Positions 22,180 through 34,059 of a stretch of DNA of 64,000 nucleotides are shown here, one piece after another. Position 1 is the stretch's first letter, and each line of letters opens with the position of its first letter. The stretch comes from Rhizophagus irregularis (taxonomy: Eukaryota; Glomeromycota; Glomeromycetes; Glomerales; Glomeraceae), in the NCBI RefSeq assembly GCF_026210795.1, contig NC_089452.1:2604001-2668000 (forward strand). Direction: 5' to 3'. The notes beneath the pieces were generated by a model that saw only the letters and a list, made by a program, of their open reading frames with translations, was not told where the DNA came from and did no database searches. A program made the position numbers and the translations under genes.

Positions 22180-22888
22180 AATAAGAAATTAAATCTTATT
22201 ATTGTAAGAAAGTAAAAAACTCTTGTCAATGTTTTGCAATTTCAAAATTACTAGAATTTTAAATCTCTTGCATTAACAGGTAATCGTTTTTAAAGGAATG
22301 AAAATAAAAAAAAGAATGCATCTATTTAAATTTATCATTAGTTATATTCTAATAACGAAAAGTTATCTACATGTATTAAATCCAAAGATTCTATTCATAT
22401 CAGTTTAAAATTTTATACTAAACTGAACTTTGTTTAGCAAAATTTCTACATACTCAATTGATATAAGTGTAGATGGGAAATACTATTTTAAAAAAAAAAA
22501 TTCATAATTGTTATAAAGTATGTTAAAAATGGTACTTACACAATTTGAATTTATCTTCAAAATTATTAAAAAGTTTTTTTATTTATGGAGAATAGGTATC
22601 AAATTATGTTTATTAACATAATTGTTTCACCTAGAAGTTTATATTTAATTTTTAATCACGTGTTAACAATACGGGTACCGGAAATTTTTAATTTTCTGCG
22701 CCACATTGCCCACATATTAAAATTTTATTTGATCGACACCACAACTTTTTATTGGCTAATGTTGTTGATTAATTTTATTGGTTAAAGCTGATTAATTACA
22801 ATCATGTGTCACGTACAACATGTAATACATATTTATGCTTTTCATTTAGAACAATGCGTTTTCACGCATTTTAACCTTTTTTAAAAAA
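22180..22888. other. Upstream region of the F-box gene
   Basis: It contains two ATTGG boxes (about 22751 and 22778) within 150 bp of the ATG, and CACGTGTTAAC near 22658. A 66-codon frame at 22585-22785 has no recognisable content. Confidence 0.35.
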
Positions 22889-24265
22889 ATGACTATCTTA
22901 AATAGAGATGTTCTTTATTTGATATTCAAAGATTTTCAAGATGATAAAAAGTCACTTTTTTCATGTCTTTCAGTTAATAAAACTTGGAGTGAAATAATTA
23001 TTTCAATTTTATGGATAAATCCTTGGAAATATTTAAAGAGAGGAAATGAGAAATTATTATCAAACGTAATAATTTCACATATATCAAATAAATCAAATAA
23101 GAAACCTTTATTTAATTATATTAGTTTATGTAGACATTTAAATTTAAATGAAATCGAAAGGATATTTAATAATCATAATCATTTTGAAGAAATTAAAAAC
23201 GATATACTTAATCTTTTTATTAATGAAAACACAAAATATACTCATCTTTATATATCACAAAGATTTGATTATCAAATAAATCTTATTCCTAAATCTAAAC
23301 ATTGTTTTTCAGAAATCGAATTTCTTAGTTGTGACGCTAGTATAAATGATAATATTTTAAATGGATTATCAGAAATGTGCAAATCAATTAAAGAATTAGA
23401 ACTTTTTATTCAAATGGATAATTATAATTATGGAATTACAAAATTAATTGAAAATCAAAATAAATTATTTAAAATTCATTTTATAATTAAATATTCAATA
23501 AATGATGATTCATTTTGGAAAGTTTTTGAAAATTCTTTAATTAAACATTCAAATACTATAAAATATTTTAAATTAACTGAAAAATTTATGGAAAGAACTT
23601 TTCAAAGGATATGTATATTGGAATTAGGTGGTAATTTTAGAAATATGAAATTGGATCATTCTAGGGAAAATTTATCTTTACCTTTCTTACGAATTTTAAA
23701 AGCTAATGATGTTCCGGTAAATTTTTTAACAAATTTGATTGAAAGTTCAAATGGTTATTTAGTAGAAATTAATATTTGTTATATTAATAATTTATTAATA
23801 CAAAAGTTTGATAATAATAAAATTATTCAAACAATTTATAAAAATTGTTCAAACCTTAAGTATCTTAGATTATTATGTAAAAGTAGTAATATTTTAGAAT
23901 TAAAAAATTTATTGTTTAATTGTCAATATTTAGATGGGTTATATGTTGATACTAATTTTGGAAGCGTGAATTGGAAGGATTTATTCATCATTTTAACAGA
24001 ATCATCACCAATTAGTTTGTTTAAATTTAAATTCCATTTTTCTTACGAGTTACCTAATTTGGAATATTTTAAATTATTTTTTGATAATTGGAAAGGTAGA
24101 AATCCTATGTTATTACAATTCCTTAAAACGGGAAGAATGATTAAAGAATATAATGATTTGATAGAAAAATATAAATCGGAGGGTATTATTAAAAAGTTTG
24201 ATTATGAGGAATATTCTGGAGATTATTTTGACGATTTTGAATGGATTAAAGCAAAAAAGAATTAA
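22889..24265 (+). CDS. F-box protein (substrate adaptor of SCF ubiquitin ligase), single exon
   Basis: The 458-residue frame opens with an F-box: NRDVLYLIFKDFQDDKKSLF followed by SCLSVNKTWSEIIISILWINPW (residues 5-47), the Skp1-binding fold. The remainder shows leucine-rich spacing (CSNLKYLRLLC, LLFNCQYLDGLYV), consistent with irregular LRR-type substrate recognition. Family knowledge: such proteins link targets to Skp1-cullin-F-box ubiquitin ligases. Rhizophagus has very many of them, nearly all intronless with the LFSCLxVNKxW signature seen here. Targets are unknown. The same layout occurs at 45573-47009 and in pseudogenes at 36729-38170 and 42422-43805. The frame is intact and ends KAKKN. 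Confidence 0.88.
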   Translation: MTILNRDVLYLIFKDFQDDKKSLFSCLSVNKTWSEIIISILWINPWKYLKRGNEKLLSNVIISHISNKSNKKPLFNYISLCRHLNLNEIERIFNNHNHFEEIKNDILNLFINENTKYTHLYISQRFDYQINLIPKSKHCFSEIEFLSCDASINDNILNGLSEMCKSIKELELFIQMDNYNYGITKLIENQNKLFKIHFIIKYSINDDSFWKVFENSLIKHSNTIKYFKLTEKFMERTFQRICILELGGNFRNMKLDHSRENLSLPFLRILKANDVPVNFLTNLIESSNGYLVEINICYINNLLIQKFDNNKIIQTIYKNCSNLKYLRLLCKSSNILELKNLLFNCQYLDGLYVDTNFGSVNWKDLFIILTESSPISLFKFKFHFSYELPNLEYFKLFFDNWKGRNPMLLQFLKTGRMIKEYNDLIEKYKSEGIIKKFDYEEYSGDYFDDFEWIKAKKN

Positions 24266-25515
24266 TTTTCTTTTAGTTTACAGGTGATATAATAAAATTT
24301 CATTAGACGTTTCATTAGATGATGCGACTTTCTTTCATTTTCGTAGTAAGCACTCTTTATTGCATTATTTCATAGACTCTTCTCTTCTTTTCGATTTTCA
24401 TATATATTTCTTTTCTTTTTTGTGATTTTTCTTTCCTAATTCTTGATTTACAAAAGAAAAAAATAAAAAAAATAAAGTATAACGATTTATTTTTAAACAC
24501 ATTGTGAGACGGTTTAAGAATGTATTCATATAATGTTTTATAAAATTAGGATGTAATGCTCGCCGACCTTAGTCCTAGAATTTTTACTATAATTAATTCT
24601 ATCAATCTCATTATCTTAATAGATTATCGTTAATAAACCAAAGGAATAATATTCAATAATGAATGTCGGGAATAATGTGGTTACGGGATTTTGAAGCATT
24701 GAGATTATGATTTGTCAGGATTATGAGCGCCGGTATTGTGTTTTAGCAGGATTCTGGTTATCGGGATTTTGAACGCTCCCCATTTTATATACTCAGTCAA
24801 ACGTAATTCCCCATAATATAATTGTTGTCATTGTAAAATAATTTAATTCCTCCAATCTCCATTTATTGTTATATTAATGAGAAAATTTTACAAACTATCA
24901 AAGAAAAAGAAATATATGAATTGAAATTTTATTTGTAAATGAAATAAGAATATACACCGTGTATATTTATATTGTTTATATTATATGTCTTGATAACAAA
25001 TAATTTAGTAAAAAAAAAAATAATAAATGGACTTTTAAATGTTTCATGATATTTATAATCCCGTATTGCAATCTCTAGAATTTATATTTCGTAAAGATCT
25101 CTTTACACTTTGACGTTTCGTGATTACTTCTAAATAATTAAATTCAGATAAAACACACGTTTATTAAATTCAGGTTCAAAGTTAGAGTGAAATTCATCAA
25201 AAACATCCCGATAGACATTTTACCAAAGATCAATTTCACACATTTTAACGATAGGATGTTAGGATGTTCCACCGAAAGGGTGTTTCGCTGAAAATGTTAA
25301 CGATTGCTTTTGCCACATACCATATATATATATATACCTTTTTTATTTAATTGATTGCTTGGCTTATAATAAACTACTTTATCATATTTACTGTACAATA
25401 AAAATTTTTCATATTTTCATTTAAACTTAAAACAATATTACAATATTGATAATGCAATAAAATTAGTTTAAGATTGAAATTTATTAATTACAAGAAGCGA
25501 AAAGCGTGATAGATA
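24266..25515. other. Intergenic with one solitary transposon arm
   Basis: Only the arm at 24665-24785 is recognisable. The rest is AT-rich, with a short (TA)n run at 25320-25336. Confidence 0.5.
24665..24785. mobile_element. Solitary arm of the 'AATCCCGA' TIR family
   Basis: Repeated CGGGATTTTGA, GTCAGGATTATGAGCG and CGGGATTTTGAACG strings match the right arms at 4861-5368 and 22010-22160. No inverted partner is found within the surrounding 2 kb, so this is a deletion relic. Confidence 0.6.
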
Positions 25516-26302
25516 TGGGCCGGTGCAAAAAGATTCGTACCTCACCAAAAAAGGAAAGGATTTACATCAAGAAATATGTGCGACCAAAACAAGGTGAAAA
25601 AAAAATGACTTCGAATAAACATTTTTCACTATAGTTTTTTTATCCTATTACTCATAGTTCCCCCATGAAACGCACCATTAACTGATAACGAAAAGTCGAT
25701 GGTAATATCCATTTACAATTATTTTTCAGGGGTTAACTTTAAAACGGAGGACGATCAGAAGGTCAAATTACGTAAGCAGATTGCTGAGGCATTGGTTATA
25801 GCTGAGAGTACAGTTGGGTTGTGGTGGCGGACTGGAACAAGTGTGGTGATAATACTTTTACGCCACATAAAACCCTCAGAAGACCTAAATTGCAACCCGA
25901 CGAAAACATTTCAATAATTTTTCGTACAAAAGTTCTAAATGCTAATTAAAATGCTAATTAAAATAAACAAAGAAAAGGTTCCATTTTCTTGTGTTAACAT
26001 TGCAGAACAATATGAACATAAAGTTAGTTAGGAATACATTTCTAAATATATTTAAGGAAAAAATTTCTTCTAAAGTTATAGTTGGGCTTTGGAGAAGTAC
26101 ATTTAAAAACGCTTTTGAGTCCGACGAAAATATACAATTAATTGATGAAGAATTTTGACGCTTTAGTAGTTCCGATTATTATCACGTGATATCATATCTT
26201 TCCCAATGTGTACTGATGATAAATAATCAAAAAAAAAATTACATAGAAAAATTTTTTTTATCGATGCAATGTCTGATGTACGAATCTTTTTGCACCGGCC
26301 CA
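25516..26302 (+). mobile_element. Tc1/mariner element with decayed transposase
   Basis: A perfect terminal inverted repeat of 25 bp (TGGGCCGGTGCAAAAAGATT followed by CGTAC) is flanked by TA at 25514-25515 and 26303-26304. Length 787 bp. Plus-strand remnants show the transposase helix-turn-helix: RKQIAEALVIAESTVG (25767-25815), then in a shifted frame DWNKCGDNTFTPHKTL and RRPKLQPDENIS (25828-25912). Stops follow, and the catalytic DD(E/D) part appears deleted or unrecognisable. The intact termini beside a dead gene suggest mobilisation in trans until recently. Confidence 0.85.
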
Positions 26303-26390
26303 TATTTACTTTTAAGATAAGAAATTCTATTTATCAATAAAAAAGTTTACACTTATTTATAAAAGAATTTTTATTAATATCTTTAATCCA

Positions 26391-26964
26391 TGATCCGTCT
26401 CCGAACCAGTAAAAACTACTAATACATTTTGGGTTATCATTTTTGAAATTAATTATCCCTTAAATGGCTTTTGAGCTAATTTAACCAGAATTTTTTTTAA
26501 AAAATGTTATAAATAATATTCCGAAGTATTATACTTGCCATATTTAAGGCTGAAAAATAGTGTAACCAATTACTTTCAAAAATTTTTATATTGTATAATT
26601 TTAGCGACGCTGGATTCCAGCCTTTAAAAACGCTATATTATTCAATTACAAGAAGTGTACCGATCATAAAGTTAATATTTTTTATTAAAAATAACTTGTG
26701 TTAAAAGGTATAAACAAAAAAAATAAAAAAAATACAATTATTCATTTCTATCAATCACATATTGAGCGGTACATCTAATTTGAATGGTGGATACTTTAGA
26801 ATATTAGTTTCTTTTAAACTACCTTTTTTTACTAATTTCGTAAGCTCATATCACATTTCCTGTCTGCTATATCTATTGCTCTTATCTAAATTTCCTGCTA
26901 ATTAATCTGTAAAAATAATTCTCCGAAATACATTAGTAGAATTCACTGGTTTGGAGACGGATCA
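26391..26964. mobile_element. TIR element, unclassified (574 bp)
   Basis: TGATCCGTCTCCGAACCAGT at the left end and its near-perfect inverse (ACTGGTTTGGAGACGGATCA) at the right differ at one position. No clear target duplication and no coding frame. Confidence 0.65.
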
Positions 26965-27684
26965 CGAATTAAAATAAACCTCGCTTGCTAAACAATATAT
27001 TCCCCTTAATATATTTTCTTTAATTCCTCCTTCTTCAATACTACTATCTGACCCAAGATTACTCTAGTATTGCGCCATATTTAAATAATGTGACAGTACA
27101 TTTTAGGTAAAACGTCCTGTCGGTGTAACCGTAATAATAGATCACAATAATTAATGCAAATTTATTTAAATACTGAAGTTAAAAAATAATTATTGCAGTG
27201 TTAAAATTGTTTTAATAAAGGAGCAATATGTGTCTATTATTTTTTTTAGTGCGCCCAATAAATGCAACGGATTACCTGTTAATGTATGGGAATCCATTAA
27301 TGGAACTATGAAATAATAGCTATTTTCAACCAATGTGACCATTTTGCACGTATTATATAACCTATTAAGCAGTATCCCAACGTAACTTTCAAAGATGTCG
27401 CGAAATTGCGTGGCGCATTGTTCTAAGGATTAAGTGTGATTCAATGCAACATATATAGATTATATAGAAAAGATGTTATGTATAGACACCTATGTATGTA
27501 GTGTATAGTGATGTGCACTATACGTTGATTTTGTGATTGTACGACATGATAAACATATTTTTTGTACGTATGTATACTAACCATATGTATGTGTTATGTG
27601 TATATATAAATGTATCCAGTGGCGCAGCATATGTTTACGAAGAACCACCAGTTGAACCGGCAAAAATTGTAGCACAGGGCCAGC
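26965..27684. other. Intergenic with diverged copy of the adjacent hairpin arm
   Basis: 27476-27515 (TATAGACACC.., GTATGTAGTGTATAGTGATG) resembles the left arm of the inverted repeat at 27685-27850. Short conserved-looking frames (for example PINATDYLLMYGNPL near 27257) are not assignable. Confidence 0.4.
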
Positions 27685-27850
27685 GGGGCAATTAGGAAAC
27701 ATGTAGCGTATAGAGACCCTTGTGTGTAGTGTATGGTGATCTTTAGCTATGTACGTACAGTACACTCAGTGCAACCATACGTACATAGCTAAAGATCACC
27801 ATACACTACACACAAGGGTCTCTATACGCTACATGTTTCCTAATTGCCCC
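27685..27850. repeat. Perfect 73-bp inverted repeat with 20-nt loop
   Basis: Arm 27685-27757 (GGGGCAATTAGGAAACATGT.. to ..AGCTATGTACGTA) is matched base for base by 27778-27850 inverted. The loop is 27758-27777 (CAGTACACTCAGTGCAACCA). A transcript would form a 73-bp duplex without mismatch. No gene is visible around it. Confidence 0.95.
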
Positions 27851-28690
27851 ATATATATGGTCAAAAAGGACGAGTTCCCAGAATACTTAGTAAAAATGAG
27901 AACGTTAATTTAGTAACTTACTTTTTTTATTTAATCTTCTGTACCATAAACTTAAATGACAGGTTCAAGTTTTTATTTTATAATTTGAAAAGTCGCTTAC
28001 TCTATAGTCTAAGCTATGAAGTAGCATAATACTTAAGAACTATACCATTCACTATACCAATGGAACCCCATGGAAATCAACCGCTTCACCAATCTTATTC
28101 CGAGCTTGTAAAAGTTTTCATTATAACAAAATACAATTTATTTGTTCATATTTAAGTAAAAAAAATAATGATATTTTATGATATCAATTTTGATAATTTT
28201 AATAAAGGATGTAGAGGTTAACTTGCCTGAACCTGGAGCGTGAAGGTTCTTTTAAAAAAATATTTTGTCATCATTATTAATATACATATTAAAATTATTT
28301 AGTAAATATGGCAAAGAAATTTTAGAAATAAATTATGTACTGAACTCTTTCCGCCGATCATATGCCCATAAATTTCAGGACGGAACAAAAGGTGGAAGAG
28401 TTCAAAAAGTGTTTAGGAAAAGTACGCATTTTACCATGACCAACTGCTTATTCACTCCTTAACGAACAGTTTGATATTGTTCCGGGGTTCACTTAGAGGT
28501 TTCTAACTTGGATATACGTCGGTTTCTTTGGGTTTTTGGAATTTTTCGTCGCGAATATTTTCTGAACGGCGCAGCAAAAATTTAGCACGCGGACGGAATA
28601 CAAAACAGTGTAAGACCTAGCTAAGCCCGTGATAAGTCACGTTGCCACCTTAGGCTTAACAAAATAATACTTTATTAATAATACAATATA
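27851..28690 (+). other. Unassigned stretch, less AT-rich, possible decayed gene
   Basis: Between 28300 and 28460 the plus strand reads SFRRSYAHKFQDGTKGGRVQ followed by KVFRKSTHF before a stop. Base composition is less AT-rich than the flanks. I recognise no family. Confidence 0.25.
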
Positions 28691-28693
28691 TGC

Positions 28694-29032
28694 TTGGTTA
28701 AAAATATCAAGTTTTTCAAGAGCATCAATGCGGAAATACAAGAATTCTCACGGAATTTTCGCTCGGAACTTCATTTTTTGCCATCACAGCGTTACGTCAA
28801 GAACCCCCAGAAAAGATATAAAGCTCGCTCTACAGACGTATTTTGGTCTTACGATTCTCCATATACTTCCGAGGATACCAAAAACCTCGAATTTCGTCCT
28901 AATAAACGAGACGTTAATACGTCTTATGAGTTGTCCTCACATTATGGTTTGGCGGTACAAAAGCGTTCCCGCCAGGACCTTTCATCCATCATAGACTCCA
29001 CGGTGGCTGGTTCGTCGAAGTGTACCTTATGA
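28694..29032 (+). other. 112-codon open frame, unknown
   Basis: The frame (NFRSELHFLPSQRYVKNPQK.. to ..DSTVAGSSKCTL) has mixed polar composition and more G/C than the surroundings, unlike the T-rich random frames elsewhere. No motif is recognised. The string AATAATACAATATATGCTTG occurs just upstream (about 28676) and again at about 29480 as a direct repeat, so this could be part of a mobile element. Alternative overlapping frames are equally open for 88 codons, so coding status is doubtful. Confidence 0.3.
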
Positions 29033-29034
29033 TT

Positions 29035-30600
29035 TAGTTTAGTTTTTTTAACAATTATGTAATAGTGTGGTTTTTTTTTAGTTTTTATAACTTTGCTCTT
29101 TTTTGGAGTTTTTTTTATGTATAGCTTGTCTATTTCTAGATTCTTTTACTTTATACATATAATATGTATTGTTTCGTTAATTTTTAAAACAATTAGAATA
29201 GTTTTAACCATTCCACCTCTGACAGTATTTACAGGTGGCGACCTTAGTTCGAAAGAAAAATACGGGCCTTGTTTTTTTTAATTTGGTTGTAGGTTCGTTA
29301 CTGTTTAGCGTCGGTTTCTCTCTAAACAGTTACAATTTTAATACTAGTTAGGACCTGTTGTTCTGAACTATAGTTCGTTACTCCGAGGTGAAGTTCTATA
29401 TTGTATCTCATATTTTTCATAGCATACTTGTAATTTTTGATCTTCAATGTAGTCCTCCTGACTAGCCATAAAATAAATAAATAATAATACAATATATGCT
29501 TGGTTTAATAATACTAAATATAAATAAAATGAAAAGCAAATTCGTATACTGAATTTCATAAGGTCAAATAAATTATATCCCTTTTTATATCTTTTAGTAC
29601 ATTCGTTCCTCAATTCTAAATTATGACTCACTATTCAAAATGATATTCACCTATAAATAAATACACAAATCCTTAATTAGTCTAATTAGTCTAATCGTAA
29701 ATTATTACTCAAATCACCTGATCTTTAGCTTAACGTCATCTCGGCCGGACGTTACATTTGTAACGTCATACAATTTTAAACTACTAAAAATTTACACACT
29801 AACTAAATATAATACTGCGCCTTATAATTAATAAATTTACTAGGTATATTACGGCATTACAACAGTAATGGAAGATTCAATGAGGAACCAATTGGATTGA
29901 AGGGAAATGAGGTGATTTACTGTGGGACAAATTGCGGCGACAAATTTATCCGAGGAGGGATCGGCCATATCACAGCAAATCACGTGCCGTGATAGGAACC
30001 TTATTCTCCTTGCAAGAAAAAAAATTTTTTTCGAGAAACAATGGTTTCTGGTTTGTACTAACTTTTTGGTTTTGTATTACGGGTGGGATTACAGGGATTT
30101 GACGTGTGAAAAGGTCGGGCTACACGCTAGGATATGATTTGTTTGCATTTGTGCTTTTGTCTAGATTTAGTCAGTGTTTCCTTTGTTTAGTTTTTTGTGA
30201 TTCTGTTCTTCCTGTATTAGAGATAGAGATAGTTAGTAGAGTAGTAGGGTTAGGAATGGGTTTGTTTTTTTCTTTTTTATTTTGTTGTTTTGTTGTTCTT
30301 GGTTTTGTTTTTAGGTTAGATTAAGTTTTGTTATATATAGAGCCATATCGTGATGCACGCATGATTCTAGGTATTTCTATAGTTGGATATCTATCCTTAA
30401 TAAAGAAATGCGTTATAAAATTAAAAAAAAGTTAAGAAATTTTATCCAAAAATTTTTTTTTAGATGAATATATGATAACTATTTATAGTATTTTTTTTTT
30501 TGTACTATATAGTATCAAAATTTTGATCAACATGCATGATCGTTAAATATAATATTTTTTTGCGCGGATGCACGATGTCGATCCTACTGTAAACTGTATA
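29035..30600. other. Intergenic, nothing assigned
   Basis: T-rich and unassigned sequence, including frames at 29922-30324 with hydrophobic low-complexity translation. An AACGT-rich block near 29735-29770 is partly self-complementary. Confidence 0.4.
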
Positions 30601-30618
30601 AATAAATTTCATGCGTCA

Positions 30619-30625
30619 TATAAAA
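30619..30625 (+). promoter_or_regulatory. TATA box of the kinase-Sel1 gene (candidate)
   Basis: TATAAAA lies 116 bp upstream of the ATG at 30735 in a short GC-richer context (GCGTCATATAAAACCAGG). Confidence 0.4.
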
Positions 30626-30734
30626 CCAGGGGGTACTGTTGTGTATTATTTATATTATTTATGAATTGCGTTTCTCAAATATAAAAGCAACCTTTCGGTA
30701 ATACATTAAAAAATTTTTTACTATTTTCTTAAAG

Positions 30735-33463
30735 ATGACAAAATTAAAAGAATGGATTGATATGAAAGTAAATGATGAAGTTATCAAATATTTTGAATAT
30801 AATAACTTTAGTGATATAGAAGATATTGCAAAAGGAGGATTTGGGATTGTAAGAAGTGCCAATTGGATAGATGGTGGAATTAAGGTTGCATTAAAAAGCC
30901 CCTTGATTAACTTGGCAATTGATGAAAATCAAATGGAAAATTTTATTAAAGAGGTATTTAAATATTAATACAGTACACTTAAAATAAATATAACAAAGAA
31001 TAATGTAATTTTTTTTATGATACATAGCTCAAACTTTTACACCAAGTTAACGTTCACCCTAATATTAATCGATTTCTTGGAGTCACAAAAGGTTTATATT
31101 TATTTAATAATGATATTCATAATATTTATTTAATAATGGTTATTGCATATACATATATTTTTTTCTATTCTTTTATTACAGATCCAGTACATGATGATCA
31201 CATTATTATATTACAATATGCAAATCAAGGAAATTTGAGAGAATATTTAGAAAAAGATTTTCTTTCACTTCATTGGAAGGATAAATCTCAGATGGCATTA
31301 GATATTACATGTGGATTAAAGTATTTGCATTCCAGACAAATAATCCATCGAGACTTGGTAATTCACTTTACAATATTGTCTAAATTTATTATACTTAGTA
31401 TAATTAATGACATTTATTTTTATAGCATGCTAAAAATATATTAGTTAATAACGGTAGTCTTATGATTGCAGACTTTGGATTATCTAAACATTTAACAGAA
31501 ATTAAATCTAACTCCATACTTTTAGGAATGCCTGCGTATATTGATCCACAATGCTATATAAAGAATAATTATAAACGAAATAAGAAATCAGATATTTATA
31601 GTTTAGGTGTGTTGCTTTGGGAGATTTCAAGTGGTACACCTCCCTTTTCTAAAATTCCTGTACTTAGAATTAATTTAGAAATTATTAGAGGAAAAAGAGA
31701 AGTATCAATTGAAGATACACCTATTAAATATAAAGAACTTTATGAAACCTGTTGGAATGGAGAGCCAAATCAAAGACCTGATATTGATGAAGTTTATATG
31801 GTTTTAGTTCAATTAAATTCACAATTAATTAATAATGAACAAATTAAAGTTGTAACAAAACAGTATCTTGGTAATATGAATAATACTAATAATTTAATTA
31901 TATCAACAGAAGTTGCTTGTCACGATAGTAACATAGAAAATTTGGATTTACCAAATGGTAAGTAAAATAATATTTTCATATATTATTTGTTAACATATTT
32001 TATTAAATTTACTTTTAATTTTAGATTCAAATGTATCAAAAGAAGCAAATTGGATTGAAAGCAGTAAATTACAATTCAATAGCAAAGTACAATTTAGAAA
32101 TATGATAAATAATTTTAATAATTTGAATACTAATAATTCAATTTCATTAATGAAAAATCCTTATAGTAATAGTATACTTACAAATAACAAAATTATTAAA
32201 TATATTTTATTGCATCTTTTATGTATAAGTATAATTTTAGCATCAAATCTAAATAATAAGAATTATAATAATACAATCTATTTAATATCAACTGAAAATG
32301 GAAATACACAAATCAACTTTAATATGTGTAATTTGAATGGTACAGGAGCATATAAAAATCAAATAAAAGCATTTGAATGGTATTTAAGATCTGCTGAAAA
32401 TGGAAATGGTTATGGACAATTTAATTTAGGTTGCTGTTATAAATATGGTATAGGAACAGATAAAAATGAAACAAAAGCATTTGAATGGTATTTAAAATCT
32501 GCTATAAATGGAAATAGTTATGGACAAAATAGTTTAGGTACTTGTTATTATTTTGGTATAGGAACAGATAAAAATAATACAAAAGCATTTGAATGGTACT
32601 CAAAATCTTCTGAAAATGGAAATGGTAAAGGACAGTTTAATTTAGGTATTTGTTATTTGAATGGTATAGGAACAGATAAAAATGAAACAAAAGCATTTGA
32701 ATGGTTTTTAAAATCTGCTGAAAATGGAGATAGTGGTGGACAACTTAGTTTAGGTTATTGTTATTTGAATGGTATAAGAACAGATAAGAATGAAACAAAA
32801 GCATTTGAATGGTATTTAAAATCTGCTGAAAAAGGAAATAGTTATGGACAATTGATTTTAGGTAATTATTATAAAAAGGGTATAGGAACAGATAAGAATG
32901 AAATAAAAGCATTTAAATGGTACCTAAAATCCGCTGAAAATGGAAATAGTTTTGGACAATTAATTTTAGCTAATTGTTATAAACTTGGTATAGGAACAGA
33001 TATAAATAAAACAAAAGTATTTGAATGGTATTTAAAATCTGCTGAAAATGGAAATAGTTATGGACAATCTGGTCTAGGTAATTGTTATTTGAATGGTATA
33101 GGAACAAATAAAAATAAAACAAAAGCATTTGAATGGTATTTAAAATCTGCTGAAAATGGAAATAGTAGAGGGCAAAATAGTTTAGGTAATTGTTATTTGA
33201 ATGGTATAGGAATAGATAAAAATGAAACAAAAGCATTTGAATGGTATTTAAAATCTGCTGAAAATGGAAATAGTAATGGGCAATTTAGTTTAGGTAATTG
33301 TTATTTGAATGGTATAGGAACAGATAAAAATGAAACAAAAGCATTTGAATGGTATTTAAAATCTGCTGAAAATGGAAAAAGGAAAGGACAAATTGATTTA
33401 AGTAATTGTCATAAATATAATATAGGAACAGATAAAAAGCATTTGAACTGCTGCAAATATTAG
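30735..33463 (+). CDS. Protein kinase with C-terminal Sel1-repeat array, five exons
   Basis: Exons 30735-30953, 31028-31091, 31182-31357, 31426-31957 and 32025-33463 join in frame to about 809 residues. Kinase domain: glycine loop KGGFGIVRSA, VALK lysine, HRDL|HAKNIL catalytic loop (split by intron 3), DFGLSK, GMPAYIDPQ activation segment, KSDIYSLGVLLWE and NQRPD. All key residues are present, so it is probably active; it is of tyrosine-kinase-like type. Then follow an Asn-rich linker, a hydrophobic stretch near residues 387-406 (IIKYILLHLLCISIILASNL, possible membrane anchor) and ten 36-residue Sel1 repeats (consensus TKAFEWYLKSAENGNS.GQ). Sel1 solenoids are scaffolds for protein partners. 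The last repeat is disrupted: after GIGTDK-like residues the frame reads KHLNCCKY and stops, while the +1 frame reads KAFELLQILEMIIIAQFNL. Domain order is the reverse of that at 59210-62445. Confidence 0.88.
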
Positions 33464-34059
33464 AAATGATCATTATTGCACAGTTTAATTTACTAGAAGA
33501 ATGATATGCAAATAAACTAGAAAATGAATTTAGAGCAAAATTTATATTTTTTATTGTCCTAAATTCAAAAAATAAAAAGTAATTTTAACACTCACTAGTT
33601 GTGGAAATTACCAGTTATATAACTTATAAATATGTATAATTTTATTAATAAAAAACACTAAAAAGTTTATAAATATTAAAGTTTCTATTTGTTACATTTT
33701 ATTAAACAAACTTTAATAATAGACAATGCACTTTAAACTAAACTAAATGTACAGTAGCATATAAAAGAAATATCATAAAACTTATATTTATTTTATTTAC
33801 AGTAATATTAACAATATTTTAGGTTGAAAAAAAACTGATTAGATCTAATACAATAATTAGACTGAGAAATTTGTATAATATGAAATTGTATATCATTGTC
33901 TTTTTAAAATACAAGAAAGGAAGTTTTTCAAAGAAACCTTCCAACCATTTTAATAACAACTAGTATGCACCTGTCAATTACATAAACGGTCAGTTAATAC
34001 AGCTTAAAAAGTGTATTTGGGTAATAATATGAATAATAAAATTTTTATTATTGAATAAT
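33464..34059. other. 3' intergenic, nothing recognised
   Basis: AT-rich, without frames or repeats beyond the frameshifted tail of the preceding gene (to about 33505). Confidence 0.5.

Noticed and set aside
28694-29032. Confident protein-coding gene
   Set aside because: Two frames are open, no family is recognised and no splice partners were found, so it is kept only as a low-confidence stretch.
32970-33473. Minus-strand frames opposite the Sel1 repeats of the 30735 gene
   Set aside because: Antisense shadow of a tandem coding repeat.
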